Made by a program: the position numbers and the translations under genes. Shown piece by piece: positions 8,587-17,686 of a DNA stretch of 64,000 bases. The stretch spans positions 48,990-112,989 of the forward strand of contig CAMIZG010000002.1 of NCBI GenBank assembly GCA_946403215.1, read 5' to 3'. This stretch comes from an uncultured Bacteroidales bacterium (GTDB taxonomy: Bacteria; Bacteroidota; Bacteroidia; Bacteroidales; Paludibacteraceae). The notes under the pieces are model-generated. The model made no database searches. It had not been told where the DNA came from and saw only the letters and a program-made list of their open reading frames with translations. The number at the start of each line of letters is the position of its first letter. Within the stretch, counting starts at the first letter, position 1.

Positions 8587-10767
8587 ATGAAAAAGATTCT
8601 TCTGTTTGCTGTCATGCTGACCATGGGTTTGGCAGCAAAGGCTGAGTGTCAGGACGGCCCGTACGGCCTCCAGATAAACGGCAGCAAGGTCGTGGACGCC
8701 CCTAAGTTCGGTGACCCGGACTCGCAGGGACGTGTCCAGTACAAAGCCTCCTGTGTCGAACTGGCAGCAGGTGACAAGATCAAACTGATCAACCAGAGCT
8801 GCGGTGATACATGGATGATTGACATCGACCCCTACGGCGAGTATCAGAAATTCGACGGCGGTAAGGATGCCGGTCAGCTGACCTGCACCACCGCAGGCAC
8901 GTATGACTTCTACATCAAGCTGAAAGCGAACGATGATCTGGTATATATCGGTCCCGGAGACTGCGGCGGCGAATCGGGTTGCGAGGACGGTCCGTATGGC
9001 GTGATTATCAATAACAAGACCGTTGTGGACGCCCCGTTGTTCGGCGACGAGGACACGGAGGGACGCACCCAGTACATGGCATCGTGCGTTGATCTGAAGG
9101 CCGGCGACGAGGTTCAGCTGATCAACAAGAGCTGTGACGCCAAATGGATGGTGGACCTGGACCCGTACGGTCACTACGAGAACTTCAGCGGCGGCTCGAG
9201 CACGAACAAGCTGGTGTGCAACGTAGCAGGCAAGTATGACTTCTATATCAAGCTGAGTATGCAAGCGGGCGACCTGGTATATGTTGAGAGCAGCCAGACC
9301 TGCGGCGGTGGCGGTGGCGGCACTCCCGATCCGGGTTACAAGACTTCCGCTCCGGAGAAATGTCCGGACGTGCTGCTTCAGGCCTTCTACTGGGACAGCT
9401 ATCAGGACAAGGGCTACGGCCGTACCAAATGGATAGACCACCTGAACGGCAACAGCGGTTCGACAGCCGAGGAGATGGGACAGTGGTTTGACCTGATCTG
9501 GCTGCCGCCTATGTCGAAGGCAACCGGCGGAACAGGCTATATCCCGTCGAAGTACAGCGATCTGAACAGCGACTGGGGCACGAAGAAGAAGCTGGAGGAG
9601 ATGGTGGAGATATTCCACAAGAACGGCGCCCGCGTGGTAGCGGACATCGTTATCAACCACGGCGCCGCCTGGAGCGGTTGGTGCGACTTCGCGCAACTGA
9701 ACTTCGGCAGCTACGGTTCATTCAAGCCCGACGCATCGTGGATATGCAATACCGACGAGATGAACTATTCCAGCGAAGCCGGCGACTGCAAAGGCAAGGC
9801 CACCGGTAACAACGACGACGGCTACGGTAACGAGGCGAACTACGACTCCGGCCGCGACTGGGACCACAACAATTCCAAAGTGCGCGACATGTTCAAGGCA
9901 TACCTGAAGTGGCTGCGCAACGACATCAAGATTGACGGTTTCCGCTACGACTACTGCAAGGGATTCCACAACTCGCATATAGACGACTACAACAAGGCCG
10001 CCAAGGCCTACTTCTCCGTGATGGAGATGTGGGACGGCAACCCCGACGTACTGCAGTCGCACCTGAACGATGCCGGATGGAACACGCTGACATTCGACTT
10101 TGCGATGAAGTACCAGGCGTTCAACAACGGTATAGCCTCCGACAACTACGGCGCCCTCAAAGGTGCCGGTTTGCTCGGCGCAGGCAAGGGACGTTATGCT
10201 GTCACCTTCCTTGATAGCCACGACTCGTTCCAGCGTGACGACAACGAGTTCTGCGGCGCAGGCAACGCGATGACCGTGTGCAAGGACAAGATCATGCAAT
10301 GCTACGCCTATCTGCTCTCAATGCCGGGCGTACCTCTGGTATTCTGGCCGCACTGGGTGACCTTCAAGGAAGAACTCAAAGCGCTGATCAACGCACGCTA
10401 CAAAGCAGGCGTACACAGCGAGTCGGCTGTTAGCGACGAGGCCGGCAACGGCTACTACAAGGCCACCGTGACCGGCACGAACGGCCAGATACGCGTACTG
10501 ATAGGTCCTAACTCCGGCTACGGCGACACCCCGTCAGGCTTCACCCTGGCAGGCAAAGGCGTCAACTACGGCGTATATTACAAGATGAACACGCCGCGCG
10601 GTGACAAGAACACCGAGCGTCCCGACCGCACCAAAGAGGAGCAGACGGGCATCAGCACGATTGAGGCAGCAAGCCAACCCGCCGGAGAGAAATTCATCCG
10701 AAACGGACAACTGTTCATCCGCTGCGGCGAACAGGTGTATGACGTGATGGGAAAGAGAGTGGAGTGA
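8587..10767 (+). CDS. Secreted alpha-amylase (GH13) with two tandem N-terminal putative starch-binding modules
   Basis: Two ~105-aa repeats (DGPYGLQINGSKVVDAPKFGD... and DGPYGVIINNKTVVDAPLFGD...); DVLLQAFYWDSY, VVADIVINHGAAW, DGFRYDYCKGF, SVMEMWDGN, FLDSHDSF; C-terminal tag. Confidence 0.93.
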   Translation: MKKILLFAVMLTMGLAAKAECQDGPYGLQINGSKVVDAPKFGDPDSQGRVQYKASCVELAAGDKIKLINQSCGDTWMIDIDPYGEYQKFDGGKDAGQLTCTTAGTYDFYIKLKANDDLVYIGPGDCGGESGCEDGPYGVIINNKTVVDAPLFGDEDTEGRTQYMASCVDLKAGDEVQLINKSCDAKWMVDLDPYGHYENFSGGSSTNKLVCNVAGKYDFYIKLSMQAGDLVYVESSQTCGGGGGGTPDPGYKTSAPEKCPDVLLQAFYWDSYQDKGYGRTKWIDHLNGNSGSTAEEMGQWFDLIWLPPMSKATGGTGYIPSKYSDLNSDWGTKKKLEEMVEIFHKNGARVVADIVINHGAAWSGWCDFAQLNFGSYGSFKPDASWICNTDEMNYSSEAGDCKGKATGNNDDGYGNEANYDSGRDWDHNNSKVRDMFKAYLKWLRNDIKIDGFRYDYCKGFHNSHIDDYNKAAKAYFSVMEMWDGNPDVLQSHLNDAGWNTLTFDFAMKYQAFNNGIASDNYGALKGAGLLGAGKGRYAVTFLDSHDSFQRDDNEFCGAGNAMTVCKDKIMQCYAYLLSMPGVPLVFWPHWVTFKEELKALINARYKAGVHSESAVSDEAGNGYYKATVTGTNGQIRVLIGPNSGYGDTPSGFTLAGKGVNYGVYYKMNTPRGDKNTERPDRTKEEQTGISTIEAASQPAGEKFIRNGQLFIRCGEQVYDVMGKRVE

Positions 10768-10911
10768 GGTAGGGATTTAGGATTTCAAATTTCAAGATTT
10801 CAAGATTTCAAGATTGCTTATCTCGGCTAAAGCCTCGAACGATCGGCAAAGCCGTGCAAGATTTCAAATTTAGAATTTCAAATTTTTTAACAACAAATAA
10901 TCTCAATAAAC

Positions 10912-11829
10912 ATGAAAAAGATTCTTCTTTTTGCAGCTTTGCTGACCATGGGTTTGGCAGCAAAGGCAGAGTGCAGTGATGGCCCTTACGGTCTCCAGAT
11001 TAACGGCAGCAAGGTAGTGGAAGCACCCAAGTTCGGTGATCCCGATTCAGAAGGACGCGTTCAGTACAAAGCTGCATGTGTAGAACTGTCGGCTGGCGAC
11101 AAGATCAAACTGATCAACACCAGTTGCGATGCTACCTGGATGATTGACATCGACCCCTACGGCGAGTATCAAAAGTTCGATGGCGGCAAGGATGCGGGCG
11201 AACTGACCTGCAAGACAGCCGGCAAGTATGACTTCTACATCAAGCTGAGTATGGAAAAAGGTGATGTACTGTATATTGGCCCCGGTGAGTGCGGTGGCCA
11301 AGGTGGCGGTCAAGGTGGTGGCCAAGGTGGTGGCAGCGTAGAGGGCAACCCGCGCTACTACTACAAGATGTACACCAAGGCTGACGAAACATGGCATGAG
11401 CCTTCAGAAGAGACTATCTTCGACCACGGAGTAGCCGAACTGATTGCAGACTACGGAGAGGCATATGTGTTCGTACTCTTCCAAGTGGACGGTCAAGGCG
11501 GCGTGCAGTACCGCACTGAAACCTTCATGGACGAGAGCAACCGTCAGGTTAAACTCGTACTTGAGGGTCCGAGTGACTGGCGTCTGCCTGCTGATGCAAC
11601 CAACCTGTATCTGTATGACAACGGCGATGGCACACTGACATTATCCATTGATGAACTCCCCGGCAAGAAGCTGGCTGACCCGCAACCGGCCAGCGGCGGC
11701 GGTCAGCAGAGCAGCGCAGTGGAGAACACCACAGTCAGCACCAAGGTCGTAAAGACAATCGTGAACGGTCAGGTAGTGATCATCAAGGACGGTGTACGCT
11801 ACAACCTGCTTGGTGCTCAAGTTCAATAA
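10912..11829 (+). CDS. Secreted protein with one putative starch-binding module, GGQ-repeat linker and C-terminal tag (no catalytic domain)
   Basis: N-terminus nearly identical to the module of the preceding amylase; GGQGGGQGGGQGGG linker; ends KTIVNGQVVIIKDGVRYNLLGAQVQ. Confidence 0.85.
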   Translation: MKKILLFAALLTMGLAAKAECSDGPYGLQINGSKVVEAPKFGDPDSEGRVQYKAACVELSAGDKIKLINTSCDATWMIDIDPYGEYQKFDGGKDAGELTCKTAGKYDFYIKLSMEKGDVLYIGPGECGGQGGGQGGGQGGGSVEGNPRYYYKMYTKADETWHEPSEETIFDHGVAELIADYGEAYVFVLFQVDGQGGVQYRTETFMDESNRQVKLVLEGPSDWRLPADATNLYLYDNGDGTLTLSIDELPGKKLADPQPASGGGQQSSAVENTTVSTKVVKTIVNGQVVIIKDGVRYNLLGAQVQ

Positions 11830-11840
11830 TCCAATCATTC

Positions 11841-11870
11841 AGGGTGGTGCGCTTGGCTGCGCGCCACCTT
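11841..11870 (+). terminator. GC-rich hairpin between cluster genes (possible attenuator/terminator, no clear U-tract)
   Basis: AGGGTGGTGCGC ttggct GCGCGCCACCTT. Confidence 0.5.
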
Positions 11871-11898
11871 ACTAACATTCAAAACAGATATCTAACCT

Positions 11899-14286
11899 AT
11901 GAAACGATTCATCTTTAGCGCAGTAGCTGTTCTATGGGCAGTGCTGCTGATGGCACAAGTTATGCCCTCACCAAACCCTATTCCTGTAGGCTATACGGGG
12001 CAAGTGATCATCACCTACGATGCAAAAGCCGGAAACGGTGCGCTGGCATCGGCCACGGAGGTTTATGCTCACACGGGTCTGATCACATCCGCCTCAACAA
12101 GCACAAGCGATTGGAAAAATGTGATTGGCTCGTGGGGATCTACCTCCCAACCTAAACTCACCAAAAACGCAAGTGGCAAATGGGAACTGACAATCTCTAA
12201 TATATTCGAGTTCTACGGTGTGCCGGAATCAACGGACATCAAGAAACTCGCCTTCGTCTTCCATAATGGTAAGGGAGACAATTCAACAGCCGGCAAGACC
12301 AGCTCCAACGGAGATATATTCATCACCCTCGGTGAGAAAGTCGATGACAGCGATATATGGTCATCTGTCGAAGGCCTGACTCCTACGACCATGGCGCGCC
12401 CCGCAGGCGTAAGTAACGGCATCTACTATGGTGAAGACGGCACGTCGGTTACGCTGTGTACGTACGCCGCCAGCAAGACGGAAGCCGCCAAGCGCGTTTT
12501 CCTGCTCGGTGATATGACCAACTGGAAACTGGATGCTGAGCACCAGCTCTACAAGGACGGCAACTACTTCTGGATCACCCTCACCGGCCTTACCAAAGGC
12601 AAGGAGTACCGTTTCCAGTACGCCGTGGAGCGCGCCGACGGAGTGCGCAAGCAGATATGCGACCTCTATTCCGAAAAAGTCCTGCATCCCGACGACAAGT
12701 ACGAACCCAAGACCGCTGACCCCACGCTCATCAGTTATCCTACCAAAGGTGCTGACGGAGGGTACGTAACAGTTATCCGACCCGGCAAACCCGAATACCA
12801 GTGGAGCAGCGCCACCCTCAACTTCTCTCGCCCCAAAAAGGAAAACCTCATCATCTACGAAGTGTGGGTACTCGACTATACATCCAAGCGCACCTTCAAG
12901 GCGCTCAAAGATCGTCTCGATTACATCCAGAACCTTGGCGTCAATGCCATCGAGCTGATGCCTGTGTCGGAGTTCGAAGGCAACCAGAGTTGGGGCTACA
13001 ACCCCACGCTGTACTTCGCCGTAGATAAAGCATACGGCACAGCCGATGACCTCAAAGACCTGATTGATGCCTGCCACCGACGCGGCATAGCTGTTATCGT
13101 CGATATGGTATTTAACCACGCTTATGGCCTCAACCCCATGAACAAACTCTACCCCTACGGCACCGACCTGAGCAGCAACCCGTGGTTCAATGTCACACCT
13201 CCCGAAGGCGGACAAACCTATGGTCAGGACTGGAACCATGACTTTCCTCCTGCCCACGAGATGTTCACTCGCGTGTTCCAATACTGGCTCAAGGAGTACA
13301 AGATCGACGGTTTCCGTCTTGACCTCAGTCATGGTCTGTGCGGCACGACAGTTAATGCCGTTTACAACCTCAAGGACTATTACGCCAACGGCGTGCAGGC
13401 TACCTCACCCGGCGCATACATGATCCTCGAGCACTGGGGCGACGGACAGAGCGAACTGATCAGCAAAGGTATGCAATGCTGGACTGGACAGACCGTTTCC
13501 AACGCCTATTGCCAGACTGCTATGGGGTGGCTCAAAGAGGGTGACGGATTTGAAGGAGCAAACAAAGCAGGCTATGTTTCCTACGCCGAGTCGCATGACG
13601 AGGAGCGCATGCAATACAAAGCCAAGGCGTACGGCAACGGCGATCTGCAGACCAACGAGGCGGCTCGGCTCGGTCGCGTGGCGGAAAATGTGGCATTCAA
13701 CGTACTGCTCAAGGGCGCACATATGCTCTGGCAGTTCGAGGAGATAGGCTACGACATATCCATCGACCAGAACGGCCGTACCGGTACCAAACCCAATCCC
13801 AAGGGCAAAGGCTATTTCACGCAGGCGGAACGTGTTGACGCGTTCACCAAATGCGCCCAGGTCATCACTTTGCGCACGCAACTCATGCCTGACGCCTTCA
13901 CCGGTACGCCTACCGTAAGCATCAGTTCGGGCAAAGCCCTGCGCACCATACAATGGGGCAGCAATGTGCTGGTGGCTGCGAACTTCGGCGTTACAGGCAA
14001 CCAGGCCGTAACCATGCCATCAGGCACATGGTACGACTACCTGGATGGCGGAAACCGCGCAACATCATCTACCTACGTCCTCAAACCGGGCGAGCTGAAA
14101 GTATTCACAGGTAAGGCAGTGGAAGCGCCGACCTTTGCAGATATCGAAAAACGCGACCACACAGACGTGGAGTTTGTATCTGACAACAGCAACCTGCCAC
14201 ACCTGGAGAAATTCTTCTACAACGGCACGCTGTATCTGCGCCGCGGTAACGAGACATATACCATTGAGGGACTGAGAGTGCAGTAA
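11899..14286 (+). CDS. Secreted GH13-family glycoside hydrolase with N-terminal CBM48/Ig-like region and C-terminal tag
   Basis: YEVWVLDYTSKRTFKALKDRLDYIQNLGVNAIELMPVSEFEGNQSWGYNP, DMVFNHAYG, DGFRLDLSHG, YMILEHWGDG, YAESHDEERM. Confidence 0.9.
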   Translation: MKRFIFSAVAVLWAVLLMAQVMPSPNPIPVGYTGQVIITYDAKAGNGALASATEVYAHTGLITSASTSTSDWKNVIGSWGSTSQPKLTKNASGKWELTISNIFEFYGVPESTDIKKLAFVFHNGKGDNSTAGKTSSNGDIFITLGEKVDDSDIWSSVEGLTPTTMARPAGVSNGIYYGEDGTSVTLCTYAASKTEAAKRVFLLGDMTNWKLDAEHQLYKDGNYFWITLTGLTKGKEYRFQYAVERADGVRKQICDLYSEKVLHPDDKYEPKTADPTLISYPTKGADGGYVTVIRPGKPEYQWSSATLNFSRPKKENLIIYEVWVLDYTSKRTFKALKDRLDYIQNLGVNAIELMPVSEFEGNQSWGYNPTLYFAVDKAYGTADDLKDLIDACHRRGIAVIVDMVFNHAYGLNPMNKLYPYGTDLSSNPWFNVTPPEGGQTYGQDWNHDFPPAHEMFTRVFQYWLKEYKIDGFRLDLSHGLCGTTVNAVYNLKDYYANGVQATSPGAYMILEHWGDGQSELISKGMQCWTGQTVSNAYCQTAMGWLKEGDGFEGANKAGYVSYAESHDEERMQYKAKAYGNGDLQTNEAARLGRVAENVAFNVLLKGAHMLWQFEEIGYDISIDQNGRTGTKPNPKGKGYFTQAERVDAFTKCAQVITLRTQLMPDAFTGTPTVSISSGKALRTIQWGSNVLVAANFGVTGNQAVTMPSGTWYDYLDGGNRATSSTYVLKPGELKVFTGKAVEAPTFADIEKRDHTDVEFVSDNSNLPHLEKFFYNGTLYLRRGNETYTIEGLRVQ

Positions 14287-14289
14287 AAC

Positions 14290-14354
14290 AGCCATTAGCC
14301 GTTAGCCATTAGCCATTGGCAGCCAACGGCCAAAAGCCAAAACCAAAAGCCAAC
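14290..14354 (+). repeat. Intergenic heptanucleotide repeat (AGCCATT)n-type upstream of topB
   Basis: agccatt agccgtt agccatt agccatt ggcagcc aacggcc aaaagcc. Confidence 0.8.
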
Positions 14355-16334
14355 ATGATACTCTGCGTAGCCGAGAAACCGTCCGCCGGACGAGATATAG
14401 CCAAAGTGCTGGGTGCAAACACCCGGCACGATGGTTTTATGGAAGGTAACGGCTACTGCGTTACCTGGACGTTCGGTCACCTCTGCGCCCTATATGATCC
14501 CAACGACTACAACGAGCAGTGGAAAGGCTGGAATATGTCAGCTCTGCCGATGATCCCTGAACGATTCAGTATTAAGGTTAGTGGCGATGAGGGTGTACAG
14601 AAGCAGTTCGCCATCATAAAAAAACTGATGTCCGAAGCCACCGAGGTTATCAACTGCGGCGACCCCGGTCAGGAAGGTGAACTCATCCAGCGCTGGGTCT
14701 ATCAGCAGGCGGGCTGTAAGGTGCCTGTTAAGCGTCTGTGGACTTCGTCACTAACAGAGGAAGCTATACGCGAAGCATTCAATCAACTCAAGGATCAATC
14801 AGCCTACCAGCACTTGTACGAAGCAGGACTGATGCGCGCCATTGGCGACTGGCTGCTTGGCATGAATGCCTCGCGCGCATATACTCTTAAGTACGCACGC
14901 AACGCAGGCCGGCGTGATATCTTATCCATCGGGCGCGTGCAGACACCCACGCTCGCCCTAATCGTCAAACGTCAGCAGGAGATAGAACACTTCGTGCCAC
15001 GCACGTACTACGAACTAAAAACGCTGTATAGGGACACATTGTTCAGCTATGTATTCGGCAAAGAATCGGAGAACTCGGATAATTCCGAGAATTCCGACAA
15101 TTCCGAACTCAAAGGATTTTCATCCCTCGAGGAGGCGCAGGCACTTGTGGATAGCATCAAAGATCAGCCGCTGACCATCATCTCCGTCGAGAAAAAGAAA
15201 AGCACCGAGTTTGCGCCGAGGTTGTTTGACCTGACATCGCTACAGGTGGAGTGTAACAAGTCGTACGGCTATACCGCCGAACAGACCCTGAAGCTCATCC
15301 AGTCGCTCTACGAGAAGCACGTAACAACCTACCCGCGTGTGGATACAACTTATCTGAGCGAGGATATCTACGCCCATGTGCCCAAGACACTCGAGGGCAT
15401 CAAGGATTTCTTCTCCGAGGTGCAGCCGTTGTTAGGGCTGAAAGCCGATGGCAAGAAAGGCGAGGGTTCGCTGCCCAAGTCGAGGAAGGTGTTCGACAAC
15501 AAGAAGGTGACTGACCACCACGCCATTATCCCCACCGGCCAGCGTCCGGACAACCTGACTGAGGAGGAAAAGAAGGTATTCAAAAAAATTGCCCTGCGTT
15601 TCATCGCCGCGTTCTACCCCGACTGCCAGGTCAGCAATACGACTGTTCTGGCCAAGGCTGGCGAGTCTGAATTTAAGGTGACGGGGCGTCAGGTGCTGGC
15701 TCCAGGCTGGAGAGCTGTGTTCGCCAAGAGCGCGGATACCACGCAGAACACCGAACCCGCTGAGGAGACGGATGAGGCCCAGAAAAGTTTGCCCGACTTT
15801 GTCAAGGGCGAACAGGGAAAACACGAGCCGCAGCTGAAGGAAAAGACAACCACGCCTCCTAAGTACTACACCGAGGCCACTCTGCTGCGTGCGATGGAAA
15901 CAGCCGGCAAGACCGTTGAGGACGAAGATCTGCGCGACGCGATGAAGGAGAATGGCATCGGCCGTCCTTCCACTCGCGCAGCCATCATCGAGAAGCTCTT
16001 CCAGCGCAAGTATATTGAGCGTCAGGGAAAAGCCGTACATGCCACGGCATTGGGTATTGACCTGATCAGTAAGATTATCTCACCCTTACTGATGTCCGCC
16101 GAACTGACCGGTCGCTGGGAGAAGAAGATGCGCATGATTGAGCGTGGCGAGTATGAGGCAAAGGACTTCCTTGCCGAACTCAAGCAGATGACCACCGAAG
16201 TAGTGCGCGAAGTTAAAGCCGATGTTACTGGGCAACCTTGCCCCGTTTGCAAGCAAGGACGTATCATCCGTGGACGCACCCGATATGGCTGCTCACGTTG
16301 GCGTGAGGGATGCACTTATGCAGCACCGTTCTAA
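14355..16334 (+). CDS. topB: DNA topoisomerase III
   Basis: MILCVAEKPSAGRDIAKVLGA, CGDPGQEGELIQRWVY, SIGRVQTPTLALIVKRQQEIE, TTYPRVDTTYLS; C-terminal zinc-finger-like CPVCKQGRIIRGRTRYGCSRWREGC. Confidence 0.95.
   Translation: MILCVAEKPSAGRDIAKVLGANTRHDGFMEGNGYCVTWTFGHLCALYDPNDYNEQWKGWNMSALPMIPERFSIKVSGDEGVQKQFAIIKKLMSEATEVINCGDPGQEGELIQRWVYQQAGCKVPVKRLWTSSLTEEAIREAFNQLKDQSAYQHLYEAGLMRAIGDWLLGMNASRAYTLKYARNAGRRDILSIGRVQTPTLALIVKRQQEIEHFVPRTYYELKTLYRDTLFSYVFGKESENSDNSENSDNSELKGFSSLEEAQALVDSIKDQPLTIISVEKKKSTEFAPRLFDLTSLQVECNKSYGYTAEQTLKLIQSLYEKHVTTYPRVDTTYLSEDIYAHVPKTLEGIKDFFSEVQPLLGLKADGKKGEGSLPKSRKVFDNKKVTDHHAIIPTGQRPDNLTEEEKKVFKKIALRFIAAFYPDCQVSNTTVLAKAGESEFKVTGRQVLAPGWRAVFAKSADTTQNTEPAEETDEAQKSLPDFVKGEQGKHEPQLKEKTTTPPKYYTEATLLRAMETAGKTVEDEDLRDAMKENGIGRPSTRAAIIEKLFQRKYIERQGKAVHATALGIDLISKIISPLLMSAELTGRWEKKMRMIERGEYEAKDFLAELKQMTTEVVREVKADVTGQPCPVCKQGRIIRGRTRYGCSRWREGCTYAAPF
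15069..15104 (+). repeat. Four tandem 9-bp units encoding [D/E]NS within topB
   Basis: gagaactcg gataattcc gagaattcc gacaattcc. Confidence 0.85.
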
Positions 16335-16365
16335 TTTTAATCAGTTTGCCGGCTGATAGCACAAC

Positions 16366-17616
16366 ATGAACCTACAGGAACTACATATTCTCAATTTCAA
16401 GAACATCCAAGAGGCGAGTTTGTCGTTTGCTGACAAACTCAACTGCTTCGTTGGGCTTAACGGCCAGGGCAAGACGAACCTGCTGGATGCCATCTACTAC
16501 CTCAGTTTCACCAAGTCGGCCTTCAACACCATCGACTCGCAGAACATCAGCCACGATGCCGACTTCGCCATGATTCAAGGCGCCTTCGTCAACGCGGTCG
16601 CATCGGATGCTGCGTTGCAGCATAAAAGCGACGCGTGCCTCGGCTCTCCCCAAAACAACGATTCTCGTTCTTCCGGGGACCCCGTATTAGTGACGTGTAG
16701 TATCAAGCGTGGCCAGAAGAAGCAGTTCCGCATGGGCAAGAAGGACTATCCACGCATGCTTGATCACATAGGCCGCATACCTCTGGTGATGGTTTCCCCC
16801 GAGGACAACCAGTTGATTGCCGAAGGCAGTGACGAGCGCCGGCGGTTCATGGATATCGTGATTGGTCAGACCGACCGTGCCTATCTGGAGCATCTGAGCC
16901 AGTACAATGCTCTCGTCAAGCAGCGCAACGCTCTGCTGAAGCAGTATGGCGAGCAATCGGCTCTCAGCGGTCAGCAGTCAGTGGGCGATGAGCTGTTTGA
17001 GGTGTTGGAGTTGCAGATGGTGCCTCATGCGGAATATATCTTCCGTCAGCGCAAGGCGTTTGTTGAGACGTTTGTGCCTGTTTTTGCTGACTTGTATCGC
17101 ACTATTGCAGACGTCGAGGAGCAACCGCAACTCACCTATCGTTCGCAACTCTTCAACCGCGAGCTGGGCGAGGCGCTCAAGCGTACACGACAGCGCGACC
17201 TTATATTAGGATGGACATCGCAGGGTGTGCATAAGGATGAATTGGAGATGATGCTCGGCGACTACCCGCTACGCCGCGTAGGCAGTCAGGGGCAACAGAA
17301 GACCTACCTTATCGCCCTCAAACTCGCTCAAGCTCTGTATTTGAGCGATCAGCAGTCAGCAATTGGCAACCAGTCTATCATCAACAAGCCTATCTTGCTA
17401 TTGGACGACATCTTCGACAAACTCGATGCCGAACGTGTTGTCCGCATCATCAATCTGGTGCGTAGTGAGCGCTTCGGGCAGATCTTCCTAACAGACACCG
17501 ACCGCCAACACTTGACTGACATCGTCCGTCCCATCGGCGATATCAACGGCGAACCTGTACCATTAGGTTCCAGTAAGGTCTTCTATGTTGCCGGTGGAAA
17601 TTTCCGCGAAGCGTAA
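16366..17616 (+). CDS. recF: DNA replication/repair protein RecF
   Basis: NLQELHILNFKNIQEASLSFADKLNCFVGLNGQGKTNLLDAIYYLSF; GSQGQQKTYLIALKLAQ; LLLDDIFDKLD. Confidence 0.95.
   Translation: MNLQELHILNFKNIQEASLSFADKLNCFVGLNGQGKTNLLDAIYYLSFTKSAFNTIDSQNISHDADFAMIQGAFVNAVASDAALQHKSDACLGSPQNNDSRSSGDPVLVTCSIKRGQKKQFRMGKKDYPRMLDHIGRIPLVMVSPEDNQLIAEGSDERRRFMDIVIGQTDRAYLEHLSQYNALVKQRNALLKQYGEQSALSGQQSVGDELFEVLELQMVPHAEYIFRQRKAFVETFVPVFADLYRTIADVEEQPQLTYRSQLFNRELGEALKRTRQRDLILGWTSQGVHKDELEMMLGDYPLRRVGSQGQQKTYLIALKLAQALYLSDQQSAIGNQSIINKPILLLDDIFDKLDAERVVRIINLVRSERFGQIFLTDTDRQHLTDIVRPIGDINGEPVPLGSSKVFYVAGGNFREA
16964..16984 (+). repeat. Three tandem heptanucleotides (TCAGCGG TCAGCAG TCAGTGG) inside recF
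   Basis: Direct reading; same family as 8398-8425. Confidence 0.85.
17349..17369 (+). repeat. Second heptanucleotide repeat (TCAGCAG TCAGCAA TTGGCAA) inside recF
   Basis: Direct reading. Confidence 0.75.
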
Positions 17617-17649
17617 AAACGCAGATATTTGCAACTTTTTACGCAAAAA

Positions 17650-17681
17650 TATGCATAATTCAAAAATTTTTCGTATTTTTG
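17650..17681 (+). promoter_or_regulatory. Orphan Bacteroidetes-type promoter
   Basis: TATGcataatt-N13-TATTTTTG, 20-nt spacer, no + strand CDS downstream. Confidence 0.55.
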
Positions 17682-17686
17682 CATCG

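Noticed and set aside
8572-9696. 374-aa minus-strand ORF opposite the second amylase
   Set aside because: Antisense to a clear GH13 gene; internal repetition only mirrors the sense module duplication.
11287-11340. GGQ repeat as a possible VNTR switch
   Set aside because: 12-bp units keep frame, so length change would only alter the linker; kept as part of the gene description.
12361-13332. 323-aa minus-strand ORF
   Set aside because: Antisense to the third GH13 gene; no recognisable motif.
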